Source of the DNA: Neotamlana laminarinivorans
Lineage (GTDB): Bacteria > Bacteroidota > Bacteroidia > Flavobacteriales > Flavobacteriaceae
Direction of reading: 5' to 3'
DNA: 64,000 bases
Assembly: GCF_020523925.1 (NCBI RefSeq)
Contig: NZ_JAJAPW010000003.1
Span: 248,001-312,000 of the forward strand
Every line of letters begins with the position of its first letter. The stretch's first letter is position 1. The notes under the pieces were generated by a model that worked only from the letters and a program-made list of their open reading frames with translations, made no database searches and had not been told where the DNA came from. Below, piece by piece: positions 34,585-43,575 of the stretch. The position numbers and the translations under genes are program-made.

Positions 34585-35816
34585 TGCCAAATTTATTAAT
34601 AATTGGTTCTGTTTGGCCTGAGCCTAAAAGTTCTGCGGCAGGTAGCCGAATGATGCAGTTGGTTGATGTCTTTTTACAAGCCAATTATAACATTACGTTT
34701 GCAACTACAACCTCAAAAACAGATAATGCATTTGCTTTAGAAGAATTAGGAGTTATAGAACAGCAAATAAAACTTAACGATTCTAGTTTTGACGATTTTA
34801 TACTGAACCTGAAACCCGATGTGGTTATGTTCGATAGGTTTGCAATCGAAGAACAATTTGGTTGGCGTGTTGCCGAACATTGTCCGAATACATTACGAAT
34901 TTTAGATACAGAAGATTTACATGCTTTACGAAAAGGAAGACAGCAAGCCTTTAAAGCAAATGCAATATTTAATGAAACATATTTATTTAATGATGTTGCT
35001 AAACGTGAAATAGCCAGTATTTACCGTTGCGATTTAAGTTTAATTATTTCTGAATCAGAGATGGAAATTTTAAAAACGCAATTTAAAGTTCCAGAAGCTA
35101 TATTATGTTATCTGCCATTTTTATTGAATCCTACTGAAGCAGATGCTTTAGAAAAATTGCCTAAGTTTAGCAACAGGCAGCATTTTATAACCATTGGCAA
35201 TTTTTTACACGAACCCAATTACAATGGCGTTTTATTTTTAAAAGAAAGTATTTGGCCACTTATAAAAAAGGAATTGCCAAAGGCAGAAATGCATATTTAT
35301 GGTGCTTATGCATCACAAAAAGTTAATCAGTTACACAACAAAAAACAAGGTTTTTTAATAAAAGGTTTTGCTGAAGATGTTCATGAGGTTATGCAAAAGT
35401 CCAGAGTATGTTTAGCAGCTTTACGATTTGGTGCTGGTTTAAAAGGTAAACTAGTTGACGCCATGCAAAACGGAACACCTTGTGTAATGACGCCTATTGC
35501 TGCAGAAGGTATGTTCGGAAACCTAGAACCAAATGGGTTTATTGAAGACAACCCTGAAAATTTCGCAAAAAAAGCCATAGAGTTATACAAAAATGAAGCC
35601 CTTTGGAACCAAAAACAACAAAGTGGATTTGAGGTTATAAATACACGATTTAATAAAACTCAGTTTCAAAGTGATTTTTTAGAGAAGATTAAAGTTTCAA
35701 CAGAACAGCTTCACGAAAACCGACTTCACAATTTTACGGGACAAATACTTATGCATCATACCATGCAAAGTACCAAATTTATGAGTAGATGGATTGAAGA
35801 GAAAAATAAAAATTAA
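34584..35816 (+). CDS. glycosyltransferase (GT-B fold, GT1/GT4-type)
   Basis: A 410-residue cytoplasmic glycosyltransferase. N-terminal LIIGSVWPEPKSSAAGSRMMQLVDVF resembles the donor-independent Rossmann half. The C-terminal half has FITIGNFLHEPNYNGVLFLKESIWPLIKK, AEMHIYGAY and the nucleotide-sugar site FGAGLKGKLVDAMQNGTPCVMTPIAAEGM (about 285-313). Acceptor and donor are unknown. Translation is coupled to the haem-binding gene by a TAATG overlap, an unusual pairing without an obvious functional reason. Confidence 0.85.
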   Translation: MPNLLIIGSVWPEPKSSAAGSRMMQLVDVFLQANYNITFATTTSKTDNAFALEELGVIEQQIKLNDSSFDDFILNLKPDVVMFDRFAIEEQFGWRVAEHCPNTLRILDTEDLHALRKGRQQAFKANAIFNETYLFNDVAKREIASIYRCDLSLIISESEMEILKTQFKVPEAILCYLPFLLNPTEADALEKLPKFSNRQHFITIGNFLHEPNYNGVLFLKESIWPLIKKELPKAEMHIYGAYASQKVNQLHNKKQGFLIKGFAEDVHEVMQKSRVCLAALRFGAGLKGKLVDAMQNGTPCVMTPIAAEGMFGNLEPNGFIEDNPENFAKKAIELYKNEALWNQKQQSGFEVINTRFNKTQFQSDFLEKIKVSTEQLHENRLHNFTGQILMHHTMQSTKFMSRWIEEKNKN

Positions 35817-35882
35817 AAAATAGAGTGTTTATAAGTCCCTTTAAGTCTTATATTTAAATTGTCATTTAAAACCCTCAATGTT

Positions 35883-37448
35883 ATGAAACTTTATTCAAAG
35901 TCTTTAATTTTATTCTTTTTACTGTCATTAAGTTTTAAAAGTGTTTCTGCACAATATTCAGAGAAACAAATCGATTCCATAGTAAATTATGCATTGTCCA
36001 AATTTAATGTTGCGGGTACAGCTATTGCTATTGTAAAAGATGGAGAAACTGTTTACCAAAAAGGATTTGGGGTAACTTCCGTAAAAAGTAACATACCGGT
36101 AAATGTAAATACAAATTTTGCTATAGCATCAAATAGTAAAGCATTTACAACAACAGCGCTATCACTTTTAGTAGATGAAGGAAAACTAAAATGGACAGAT
36201 AAGGTTAAGGATTATATTCCTGAATTTAAAATGTACAATCCTTATGTTACAGAAAATTTTAATATTGAAGATTTACTAACTCACCGAAGCGGTTTGGGTT
36301 TGGGTATTGGAGATTTAATGTTTTTTCCAGACGGAAGTCATTTTACTTTAGATGATTTATTAGCGAGTTTCCAATATTTCGAACCCGTTTCAGCATTTCG
36401 TACAAAGTTCGATTACGACAATTTATTGTATATCATTGCGGGCGAAGTTATAGCCAGAGTTTCGGGAATGACATGGGAAGATTTCATTGCTACGCGTATT
36501 TTTAAGCCTATTGGTATGAACCAATCTTACGCTAGTTTAGATAATATAGATGATAAAAGTAATTTAGCATCACCTCACGATTCTAATTCTGGAACACTTA
36601 AAGTATTGCCAGATTTTAAAGAGATGATTAATGGTGCCGCTGGAGGAATTTATTCCAATGTAAACGATTTAACACAATGGTTAAAAGTGCATTTAAATCA
36701 TGGTAAATATGGCGATAGTTTACAAAACGAATTGTTTTCCGTAAAGCAGCAAGATAATATGTGGAAGCTTCATACTATAATGGAAACAAATAAAAACCCG
36801 AGATATAACTCTCATTTTTCAGGTTACGGTTTGGGATGGTTTTTATCTGATGTCAAAGGAAATATGAAAGTTGATCACACTGGAGGTTTGCCTGGTATGC
36901 TGTCTTTAACAGTAATGATTCCCGATATTAATCTTGGTTTCGTAATTCTAACTAATACAAGTGACGATGGTGGTGCGTTTTTCTCCTCTGTTGGCAATAC
37001 TATTTTAGATAGTTATTTAGGGTTGGACGATTTTGGTTGGATTGATAAATATGCCGATTACTTTAATAAAAGAAAAGAAAACGGCGATAAAGTAACTGAA
37101 GCCGTATGGGAAACCGTGAGTAATAACAGTAAAATAAAAGTTGATTTAAAAAAATACACTGGTATTTATAAAGATGATTGGTTTGGTGAAATTGAAGTGT
37201 TTTTAAAAGAAAAAAAACTATGGTTTAAAAGTGAAAAATCTCCTAAGTTAAATGGAGAAATGTTTTTTTATAAAGCCAATACCTTTGCCATAAAATGGGA
37301 ATATCAAGATATGAATGCCGATGCTTTTGCAATGTTTTTTTTAGATGAAGAAGGAAAAGCACAGGAAATTAAGATGAAAGGTATTTCGCCAAATATAGAT
37401 TTTAGTTTCGATTTTCATGATTTAGATTTAAAAAGAGTAGAAGAATAG
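35883..37448 (+). CDS. serine hydrolase, class C beta-lactamase/DD-peptidase fold
   Basis: A 521-residue exported enzyme with a signal peptide ending SVSAQ. Catalytic motifs are SxxK in ASNSKAF (near 73), YxN in DYDNLLYIIAGEV and HxG in VDHTGGLPG, the class C layout used by esterases and DD-peptidases. A C-terminal lipocalin-like DUF3471-type region (about 410-521) is common in these. I start at the ATG at 35883; the frame extends to a TTG at 35859 that lacks support. Probably acts on peptides or esters in the periplasm; resistance to beta-lactams should not be assumed. Confidence 0.88.
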   Translation: MKLYSKSLILFFLLSLSFKSVSAQYSEKQIDSIVNYALSKFNVAGTAIAIVKDGETVYQKGFGVTSVKSNIPVNVNTNFAIASNSKAFTTTALSLLVDEGKLKWTDKVKDYIPEFKMYNPYVTENFNIEDLLTHRSGLGLGIGDLMFFPDGSHFTLDDLLASFQYFEPVSAFRTKFDYDNLLYIIAGEVIARVSGMTWEDFIATRIFKPIGMNQSYASLDNIDDKSNLASPHDSNSGTLKVLPDFKEMINGAAGGIYSNVNDLTQWLKVHLNHGKYGDSLQNELFSVKQQDNMWKLHTIMETNKNPRYNSHFSGYGLGWFLSDVKGNMKVDHTGGLPGMLSLTVMIPDINLGFVILTNTSDDGGAFFSSVGNTILDSYLGLDDFGWIDKYADYFNKRKENGDKVTEAVWETVSNNSKIKVDLKKYTGIYKDDWFGEIEVFLKEKKLWFKSEKSPKLNGEMFFYKANTFAIKWEYQDMNADAFAMFFLDEEGKAQEIKMKGISPNIDFSFDFHDLDLKRVEE

Positions 37449-37457
37449 TTTTTGTAA

Positions 37458-37465
37458 CCTAATTT
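37458..37465 (+). promoter_or_regulatory. -7 promoter element of the SMR transporter gene
   Basis: TAATTTTG lies 22 bp before the ATG, leaving no room for a guanidine riboswitch in the leader. Confidence 0.45.
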
Positions 37466-37487
37466 TGCAAGAATTAAAAACAAAATA

Positions 37488-37814
37488 ATGAATTGGATAC
37501 TTTTAATTATAGCAGGTTTATTTGAAGTTGCTTTTGCTTCATGTTTAGGCAAAGTAAAATCTACCACCGGTATGGAATCTAAATATTGGTTTGTTGGGTT
37601 TTTAGTTTGCTTAGCAATTAGTATGATTTTATTGGTAAAAGTAACCAAAGTTTTGCCAATTGGAACGGCTTATGCCGTTTGGACAGGTGTTGGCGCTGTA
37701 GGAACTGTTTTGGTGGGCATTTTTATATTTAAAGAACCAGCAACATTTTGGCGTTTGTTTTTTCTAGTAACACTAATCACTTCAATTATTGGATTGAAAA
37801 TGGTGAGTCATTAA
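37488..37814 (+). CDS. small multidrug resistance family transporter, Gdx/SugE type
   Basis: A 108-residue, four-helix inner-membrane exporter. The essential Glu is in LFEVAFA (Glu13). The LPIGTAYAVWTGVGAVGTVLVGI segment matches the SugE/Gdx subtype rather than EmrE. Gdx proteins export guanidinium in exchange for protons. The family usually works as a dimer of antiparallel subunits. The stop overlaps the convergent sirtuin gene by 4 bp. No guanidine riboswitch precedes it. Confidence 0.88.
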   Translation: MNWILLIIAGLFEVAFASCLGKVKSTTGMESKYWFVGFLVCLAISMILLVKVTKVLPIGTAYAVWTGVGAVGTVLVGIFIFKEPATFWRLFFLVTLITSIIGLKMVSH

Positions 37815-38488
37815 ACTAAATAATGGTCAATCACTTTTTTAACACCTGTGGTCGCATTTTCGGAAATAACAGTTAGGTTTTTATTAGAATCAATACTAGG
37901 TTTTGGGTCTATAAAATACACCGGAATACCATCTGGAGCATAATGCATTAATCCTGCCGCAGGATACACTTGCATCGATGTGCCAATAATTATTAAAATA
38001 TCGGCGGTTTGGCAAACTTCCATGGCTTTTTCAATCATTGGTACATCTTCACCAAACCAAACAATATGCGGACGTATTTGGTGGCCGTTTTGGCATAAAT
38101 CACCTAAAACAATATCTGTTTTGCATTCAAAAACATCATTTATATTTTTAGTACTTCGTGCTTTAAGTAGTTCACCATGTAAATGAATAACGTTTGTGCT
38201 GCCAGAACGTTCGTGTAAATCATCAACGTTTTGGGTAATAATTGACACCTTAAAGCTTTTTTCAAGTTCGGCTAAATCTATATGAGCTTGGTTAGGTTTT
38301 ACGCTTAAAAGTTGACGACGGCGTTGGTTGTAAAAATCTAAAACTAATTCAGGATTTGCTCTAAAACCTTCTGGCGAAGCAACTTCCATAACATCGTGGC
38401 CTTCCCATAAACCATTGGCATCTCTAAAGGTTTTTATACCACTTTCGGCACTTATGCCAGCTCCTGTTAAAACGACTATGTGTTTCAT
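37811..38488 (-). CDS. NAD-dependent protein deacylase, class III sirtuin
   Basis: Removes acyl groups from lysines using NAD, cytoplasmic. It has VLTGAGISAESGI near the N-terminus (NAD site), TQNVDDLHERSGS, and the catalytic His in VIHLHGEL. The YxxR pair that binds acidic acyl groups in SIRT5/CobB is present (Tyr53, Arg56 in DFYNQRRRQ), so desuccinylase activity is likely. The zinc cysteines normally found in two pairs are reduced to Cys in FECKTD and DLCQNG. I start at MKHIVV (38488); an ATG nine bases upstream is also possible. It is divergent from trmH. Confidence 0.9.
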   Translation of the reverse strand: MKHIVVLTGAGISAESGIKTFRDANGLWEGHDVMEVASPEGFRANPELVLDFYNQRRRQLLSVKPNQAHIDLAELEKSFKVSIITQNVDDLHERSGSTNVIHLHGELLKARSTKNINDVFECKTDIVLGDLCQNGHQIRPHIVWFGEDVPMIEKAMEVCQTADILIIIGTSMQVYPAAGLMHYAPDGIPVYFIDPKPSIDSNKNLTVISENATTGVKKVIDHYLV

Positions 38489-38499
38489 GTTTATCATGT

Positions 38500-38507
38500 T
38501 ATATTTG
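38500..38507 (+). promoter_or_regulatory. -7 promoter element of trmH
   Basis: TATATTTG, 60 bp before the trmH ATG. The leader that follows contains a short inverted repeat, TTCCTA (38511-38516) / TAGGAA (38523-38528). Confidence 0.45.
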
Positions 38508-38567
38508 CTGTTCCTAGGCGTATAGGAATCTCATCAAATTTAACAACTAAAATAGTTTTTAACTAAC

Positions 38568-39230
38568 ATGACAGACATAAAACTACTAGAACATCTCGAA
38601 ACTTTTTTAACCGAGAATAGGTTAGAGCGCTTTAAAAAAGTTTTGCCAGAGCGCACAAAGCATTTTACGGTTGCAACCGAAGACGTGTATCAATTACACA
38701 ATACAAGCGCTGTAATACGAAGTTGCGATGTATTTGGTATACAAGAGGTGAATATAGTAGAAGAGGTAAATACAAAACGTATTGATCGTGAAATTGCCAT
38801 GGGAGCCCAAAAATGGGTAGATTTAAACCGGTTTAATACGGTGAAAGATTGCATTAAAAGTTTAAAAGAAAACGGTTACCAAATTGTAGCTACTACGCCA
38901 CACACTAACGATACGGTTTTGCATGAATTTGATGTAACTAAAAAGTCGTGTTTTTTCTTTGGAAGGGAAACCGAAGGTTTATCTGATGAGGTTTTAAATG
39001 AAGCCGATTGTTATTTAAAAATTCCTATGGTTGGTTTTACCGAAAGTTTAAATATATCGGTTTCTGCAGCTATAATTTTACAGCATGTTACAACAAAACT
39101 GAAGCAAACCAACGTTAATTGGCAATTAACAGAAGAAGAAATGCGTGCAAAACGTTTAGATTGGTGTAAAAAAACACTAAAAAGTTATGATGATATTGTA
39201 GCGCGTTTTTACGAAGCGCGTAATGAATAA
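38568..39230 (+). CDS. trmH: tRNA (guanosine(18)-2'-O)-methyltransferase
   Basis: SPOUT methyltransferase that makes Gm18 in the tRNA D-loop with SAM. It has 220 residues. N-terminal RKKVLPERTKHFTVATEDVYQLHNTSAVIRSCDVFG-like segment (about 20-56), then FFFGRETEGLSDEVL (motif 2) and IPMVGFTESLNISVSAAIIL (motif 3, knotted SAM site). A C-terminal extension with RAKRLDWCKKTL matches TrmH rather than RlmB. Its stop directly abuts the stop of the convergent gene. Confidence 0.92.
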   Translation: MTDIKLLEHLETFLTENRLERFKKVLPERTKHFTVATEDVYQLHNTSAVIRSCDVFGIQEVNIVEEVNTKRIDREIAMGAQKWVDLNRFNTVKDCIKSLKENGYQIVATTPHTNDTVLHEFDVTKKSCFFFGRETEGLSDEVLNEADCYLKIPMVGFTESLNISVSAAIILQHVTTKLKQTNVNWQLTEEEMRAKRLDWCKKTLKSYDDIVARFYEARNE

Positions 39231-39998
39231 TTAACCTCTATTTCTACTTAACAACTTATACTCTTCGTAGCATTCACTTATGGCATCAAGAATTTGTAAA
39301 TCGTTAGCTGTTTGTATAAATCCTTGCGAGTAGTTGCATTGGTTTACAATTTCATCTAAATCTACTTTATCAACTTGTAGTAAAGCAGTAAGCATTTCAC
39401 GATCGAATCGAGAAGCTAAAAGGTTTCTAATTTGGTCGTCTTCCTTCATTTGCTTTAACTTTCTAAGCTCATTAGGTTTTTTACCAAACATGCGATGCAA
39501 AAAGTCTGCAGGGTTAAAAATAGAACCTAAAACTTTTGAAACTGCGGATTTTTTCCCAGATTCATAACCCGTACCCGATAAACCAGAAATACTATATCTA
39601 TAATTATCGTTAGGTAAAGGTACTTGTTTAATATCTACCTCTAAATAACCAGTAAGTTTTAATTGGTTAACAACAACTTCTTCTAAGGCTAAAGCTAGTT
39701 CGGTTAATTCAATATTTGAACTTCCAAACTTTAACCAGTCGTTTGTAACTCTAACTTTAATAGATTTAAAACCTAAATACGAAAAGTGTAAGGTGTCGTT
39801 GGCTTTAGCCGTTATAGAAAATTCACCTTCGCTATTTGTAGTTGTTCCTTTAACTTGGTTTAGGTTAACAATGTTAACGCTTTCTAAGGGCGTTCCATCT
39901 GCAGAATTTATAACAACACCAATTACTTTTTCAGCATCTTGAGCATAACAAAAAACTGATGTTAATAAAATAGAAAAAAGTAAAAGATATTGCTTCAT
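39231..39998 (-). CDS. carboxypeptidase-like regulatory domain protein, exported
   Basis: A 255-residue protein with a signal peptide ending CYAQ (about 20). A CarboxypepD_reg-like beta-sandwich follows (about 22-105): VIGVVINSADGTPLESVNIVN, GTTTNSEGEFSI and DTLHFSYLGFKSIKV. The C-terminal half (105-255) is helical and of unknown fold. In Bacteroidota the first domain usually precedes TonB-dependent receptors, but no plug or barrel follows here, so it is a stand-alone version. It is probably periplasmic. Function is unknown. Confidence 0.85.
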   Translation of the reverse strand: MKQYLLLFSILLTSVFCYAQDAEKVIGVVINSADGTPLESVNIVNLNQVKGTTTNSEGEFSITAKANDTLHFSYLGFKSIKVRVTNDWLKFGSSNIELTELALALEEVVVNQLKLTGYLEVDIKQVPLPNDNYRYSISGLSGTGYESGKKSAVSKVLGSIFNPADFLHRMFGKKPNELRKLKQMKEDDQIRNLLASRFDREMLTALLQVDKVDLDEIVNQCNYSQGFIQTANDLQILDAISECYEEYKLLSRNRG

Positions 39999-40137
39999 TA
40001 ATTAGTTATTTAGTTGTAAAAGTAATAAAGAAAAATTTGGCGGTTGTTTTTTAGTCGGTAATTTGACTTAAAATTAACAAATAAGTTTAATCTTATCCAC
40101 ACGTTTTTATTAAAAATTTAATTTAAAATGAAAAAAT

Positions 40138-40174
40138 GTCAACCTGATTTAAAAATAATTAAAATCAGGTTGAC
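40138..40174 (-). terminator. terminator of the DEAD-box helicase gene
   Basis: The 13-bp stem GTCAACCTGATTT / AAATCAGGTTGAC is followed on the minus strand by ATTTTTTC, 28 bp after the helicase stop. Confidence 0.8.
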
Positions 40175-40201
40175 AAATATTAAATTTTATTTAAATGACT
40201 G

Positions 40202-41962
40202 CTATCTACGAGAACGTCTTGGGCGAGAAGCACCAAAACCAGCACCAGATTTAGCGCGCTTATTGTTACCTCCCGATGATCTTCCTTCGCTGCGTCTTCC
40301 GCCACCACGAGAATCTTTTTTTCTTCCTCGGTTTCTATCGCGTCTTCCACCACCTCGGTTTTCTGAAACTTCTACGTTTACAAAACGTCCGTTGTGTTTA
40401 AAATCGGTAAAATGTGCTAAAACTTTCTCTTGTAATTCTTTTTCAGTATTAAAAAATGAAAAACTATCTTTAGTTTCAACTTTAAATAAATCGTCTCTAC
40501 CTAAATCTAATTGCTCACGTAAAAAATCTTTTAACGACATCCAATCGAAACCATCTTTACTACCTACGTTAATAAAGTAACGTGTCGAGTTTTTACTACC
40601 GCCGTAAGAGCGTCCTTCGTCTCTATCGCTACTACCTTCTGCAACATTTAAATTTTGTGCTTTTTTGTAATAGTTATAAAAACGTGTAAACTCAACCGAG
40701 AAGAATTTTTTAATTAATTCATCTTTACTTGTATCTTCAAAAAGTTCGTTAATACTAGTTAAGTATTTGTCAATTTCGTGGTTTATTTCGGTGTTGTGTA
40801 TTTTGTTGGCAAGCGACATAAGTTGTACTTCACAAATTTCCATACCATCTGGTACTTCTTTTTTGTCGAACTGACGTTTTATAATACGCTCAATACTTTT
40901 AATTTTTCTAACCTCACTTTTGCTTACAATAACCATTGAAACCCCAGTTTTTCCGGCACGACCAGTACGGCCAGAACGGTGTGTGTACGTTTCAATTTCG
41001 TCTGGTAATTGGTAGTTAATTACATGGGTAACATCATCTACATCAATACCACGTGCTGCAACATCTGTAGCAACTAGCATTTGTATTTGGTTTTTTCTAA
41101 AGGCGTTCATTACCAAATCACGTTGGTTTTGGCTTAAATCGCCATGTAAAGCACCAGCATTGTAACCATCCTCAATAAGCTTTTCGGCTACTTTTTGGGT
41201 GTCACGCTTGGTTCTACAGAAAATTACCGAGAAAATATCTGGGTTAGCATCTGCCAAACGTTTTAAAGCTTGGTAGCGGTCTCTGGCATTAACTAAATAA
41301 TACTCGTGCGATACGTTTGTAGTACTTTCGTTTTTACGACCCACTGTAATTTCCTGTGGGTTATGCATAAAGTTTTTAGCAATAGCTGCTACTTCTTTAG
41401 GCATAGTTGCCGAAAATAACCAAGTGCTTTTTTCGTTAGGCGTATGCGATAAAATAGCTGTGATATCTTCCTTAAAGCCCATGTTTAGCATTTCATCGGC
41501 CTCATCTAAAACAGCATATTCTATTTTAGTAATATCAACCAAACGACGGCTAATCATATCTTTCATTCTACCCGGTGTAGCAACAATAACTTGTGCGCCA
41601 CGTTTTATTTCGCGAGCTTGCTCGGTAATACTAGAACCACCGTAAACAGCAACTACGTTTAAACCTTTACAGTGCTTACCATAAAGTTTCATTTCGCTAG
41701 CAATTTGTAAACAAAGTTCTCGTGTTGGCGATAAAATTAAGCCTTGGGTAGTACGGCTATCTATGTTAATTTTTTGTAGCATTGGGAAACCAAAAGCAGC
41801 TGTTTTACCAGTTCCTGTTTGGGCTAATGCCACTAAATCTTCTTCTGAATTTAATAATAAAGGGATTGCTTTTTCTTGTACTTCACTAGGCTTTTCAAAT
41901 CCTAAATCTGTAATGCCTTGTAATAGGTAGTCATTAAGACCTAAATCTTGGAATGTGCTCAT
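40202..41962 (-). CDS. DEAD-box ATP-dependent RNA helicase (CsdA/DeaD type)
   Basis: Unwinds RNA in ribosome assembly and cold adaptation. It has 586 residues. Helicase core: Q motif FEKPSEVQEKAIP near 23, Walker A AQTGTGKT near 49, DEAD in LDEADEML (near 155), SAT in FSATMP, ARGIDV and HRSGRTGRAGKTG near 325. A DbpA-type RNA-binding domain covers about 455-530. The tail is an RGG/RS-rich stretch (RGGGRRDRNRGRKK). The proline-rich frame opposite the tail is a shadow. A structured leader of about 155 nt precedes it on the minus strand. Confidence 0.94.
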   Translation of the reverse strand: MSTFQDLGLNDYLLQGITDLGFEKPSEVQEKAIPLLLNSEEDLVALAQTGTGKTAAFGFPMLQKINIDSRTTQGLILSPTRELCLQIASEMKLYGKHCKGLNVVAVYGGSSITEQAREIKRGAQVIVATPGRMKDMISRRLVDITKIEYAVLDEADEMLNMGFKEDITAILSHTPNEKSTWLFSATMPKEVAAIAKNFMHNPQEITVGRKNESTTNVSHEYYLVNARDRYQALKRLADANPDIFSVIFCRTKRDTQKVAEKLIEDGYNAGALHGDLSQNQRDLVMNAFRKNQIQMLVATDVAARGIDVDDVTHVINYQLPDEIETYTHRSGRTGRAGKTGVSMVIVSKSEVRKIKSIERIIKRQFDKKEVPDGMEICEVQLMSLANKIHNTEINHEIDKYLTSINELFEDTSKDELIKKFFSVEFTRFYNYYKKAQNLNVAEGSSDRDEGRSYGGSKNSTRYFINVGSKDGFDWMSLKDFLREQLDLGRDDLFKVETKDSFSFFNTEKELQEKVLAHFTDFKHNGRFVNVEVSENRGGGRRDRNRGRKKDSRGGGRRSEGRSSGGNNKRAKSGAGFGASRPRRSRR

Positions 41963-41996
41963 TCTGTTTTAAATATGTATGCGATTTATTATGTAG

Positions 41997-42124
41997 TGTT
42001 ACATAAGAAGCGAATCGACATACTTAAAACCAAACTTCTAGTAACACATCCTCACCCTGAGGAATTTAGCGAAACTCTATTCCGAACTATAATTCGGTAT
42101 TTCATAATGTTGAGTTTCAAGGTG
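41997..42124 (-). repeat. compound inverted repeats in the helicase leader
   Basis: The first inverted repeat is GTGTTAC...AAGAAG with CTTCT...GTAACAC (41997-42047). Next is a nested hairpin with outer CACC/GGTG (42053, 42121), then GAAACTC/GAGTTTC (42071-42077, 42112-42118) and inner CCGAA/TTCGG (42082-42097). Its first part, CTCACCCTGAG, resembles the start of the CTGAGCGC-type dispersed element. On the minus strand this is the helicase 5' leader. Confidence 0.7.
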
Positions 42125-42132
42125 CAAAGATA
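42125..42132 (-). promoter_or_regulatory. -7 promoter element of the DEAD-box helicase gene
   Basis: TATCTTTG on the minus strand places the transcript start near 42118, at the edge of the nested hairpin, and gives a leader of roughly 155 nt. Confidence 0.5.
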
Positions 42133-42203
42133 CACTTTTATTTGAATTGATAGATTAAGACTATAATAATCTTTAAAACTAAAGTTGTATTCGTTTTTGT
42201 TTT

Positions 42204-42278
42204 GGGCGTTTTAACACGCTTTCCGCTATATCTTTTTCTCGTACCTCAAAAAAGGATGCCGCTGCAATCGTTAACGCG
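42204..42278 (-). repeat. 52-bp-core dispersed repeat, copy B
   Basis: On the minus strand it shares AGCGGCATCCTTTTTTGAGG, ACGAGAAAAAGAT and TAGCGGAAAGC with copies A and C. It also keeps the flanks CGCG and CGCCC seen in copy A. It lies between the M48 protease stop and the helicase promoter. Nothing else was seen in this 380-bp gap besides the helicase leader. Confidence 0.85.
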
Positions 42279-42342
42279 TTTATAAGGATATCATGTTATA
42301 CCCTCTTAGTTTAAGGTTTCTGTATTAATTTAGTTAATAAAA

Positions 42343-43575
42343 TTACTTTCTTAAATTCTGAATGCGCTGTAATAAAGTAGGATGCGAGTAATGCATGAAA
42401 ACATAAGCAGGATGTGGTGTTAGGTTACTTAAGCTATTTTTATTTAGCTTTTTAAGCGATGTAATTAAAGGTTCGCCCTTGTAAGTATTTTTGGCATAGT
42501 CGTCTGCTTGATATTCAAATTTTCTGGAAAACACATTCATAATTAAACTCGTAATTTCCGAAATAGGAGCGTAAAGCATCCCAAAAGCAATTAGCGCAAT
42601 ATGAAAGCTGTGTTTCTCTACACCTAAAGCGTTGGATAATACAGGATTTGATATAAATAATGATAGAATAAACAGTGTTAAGCCAGTAAGTAAAACGGAA
42701 GCCACAAGGTTAAAAATAATATGTTTCTTTTTATAATGACCAACTTCGTGGGCTAAAACGGCAACAATTTCTTCATCGTTTAAATCGTTAATTAATGTGT
42801 CGTAAAGCGTAACACGTTTTTCGCTACCAAAACCCGAAAAATAAGCGTTAGCTTTTGTGCTGCGTTTGGAGCCGTCTATCACAAAAATTTTATCTAATTT
42901 AAAACCAACTGTTTTTGCATAAGCCGAAATTTTATCGCGTAATTCTCCAGCTTCTAGTGGTGTTTGTTTGTTAAATAGCGGCACAATTAATTTGGAGTAA
43001 AACATATTCATAAAAACCGTGAACAGTGTAACTAAACCCCAAGCGTACAACCAAAAATAAGTTCCTGTTATCTGGTAAAACCAAATAATTAAGGCTAAAA
43101 TACCACCACCTAAAATGGCACTCATTAACCATCCTTTAAGTTTATCTAAGAAAAAAGTTTTTTTAGTGGTTTTGTTAAACCCAAATTTTTCTTCTATAAC
43201 AAAAGTGCTGTAATACGAAAACGGTGTTGTTAAAATGTCGCTTCCAATCATAATAATTCCAAAGAAAATTAAAGCAATTATTATGGGGTTTTCACTATAA
43301 TTTCTAGCCAGATTATCAACAAATTCGAATCCATCAAAAAATAGAAAAGCTAAAGTTAAAACCACTGAAAAGGTTGAGGTTAAAATCCCAAACTTGTATT
43401 TAGTAGCTTTGTAGTTTTGCGATTTTTGGTATTCGGCGTCATCATAAACATCTTGTAATTCATTTGGTAGTGCGTCGTTAAAATGTTTAGCATTTAGGGC
43501 ATCTAAAATTTTATCAACTAAAAAATTAATGATTATAATGGCTATTATTATGTAGAATAGGGTGTTTGCTGTCAT
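42343..43575 (-). CDS. M48 family metallopeptidase (Ste24-like CAAX protease type)
   Basis: A 410-residue integral membrane zinc protease. About five N-terminal hydrophobic segments (from residue 5, then 62-85, 97-120, 150-170, 175-195) match the peptidase_M48 N-domain. The zinc site HEVGH is in AVLAHEVGHYKKKH near 280, and the third ligand Glu lies in FEYQADDYA. Bacterial members are thought to process membrane proteins; prenylation is not expected. Length is normal for Ste24. It appears monocistronic. Confidence 0.92.
   Translation of the reverse strand: MTANTLFYIIIAIIIINFLVDKILDALNAKHFNDALPNELQDVYDDAEYQKSQNYKATKYKFGILTSTFSVVLTLAFLFFDGFEFVDNLARNYSENPIIIALIFFGIIMIGSDILTTPFSYYSTFVIEEKFGFNKTTKKTFFLDKLKGWLMSAILGGGILALIIWFYQITGTYFWLYAWGLVTLFTVFMNMFYSKLIVPLFNKQTPLEAGELRDKISAYAKTVGFKLDKIFVIDGSKRSTKANAYFSGFGSEKRVTLYDTLINDLNDEEIVAVLAHEVGHYKKKHIIFNLVASVLLTGLTLFILSLFISNPVLSNALGVEKHSFHIALIAFGMLYAPISEITSLIMNVFSRKFEYQADDYAKNTYKGEPLITSLKKLNKNSLSNLTPHPAYVFMHYSHPTLLQRIQNLRK

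Noticed and set aside
37449-37487. Guanidine riboswitch before the Gdx/SugE gene
   Set aside because: The gap is 39 bp and already contains the -7 element, so there is no room for an aptamer.
40128-40580. 150-residue plus-strand frame, rich in Pro and Leu
   Set aside because: It is the mirror of the RGG/RS-rich tail of the DEAD-box helicase on the other strand, has no recognisable domain, and overlaps that gene fully.
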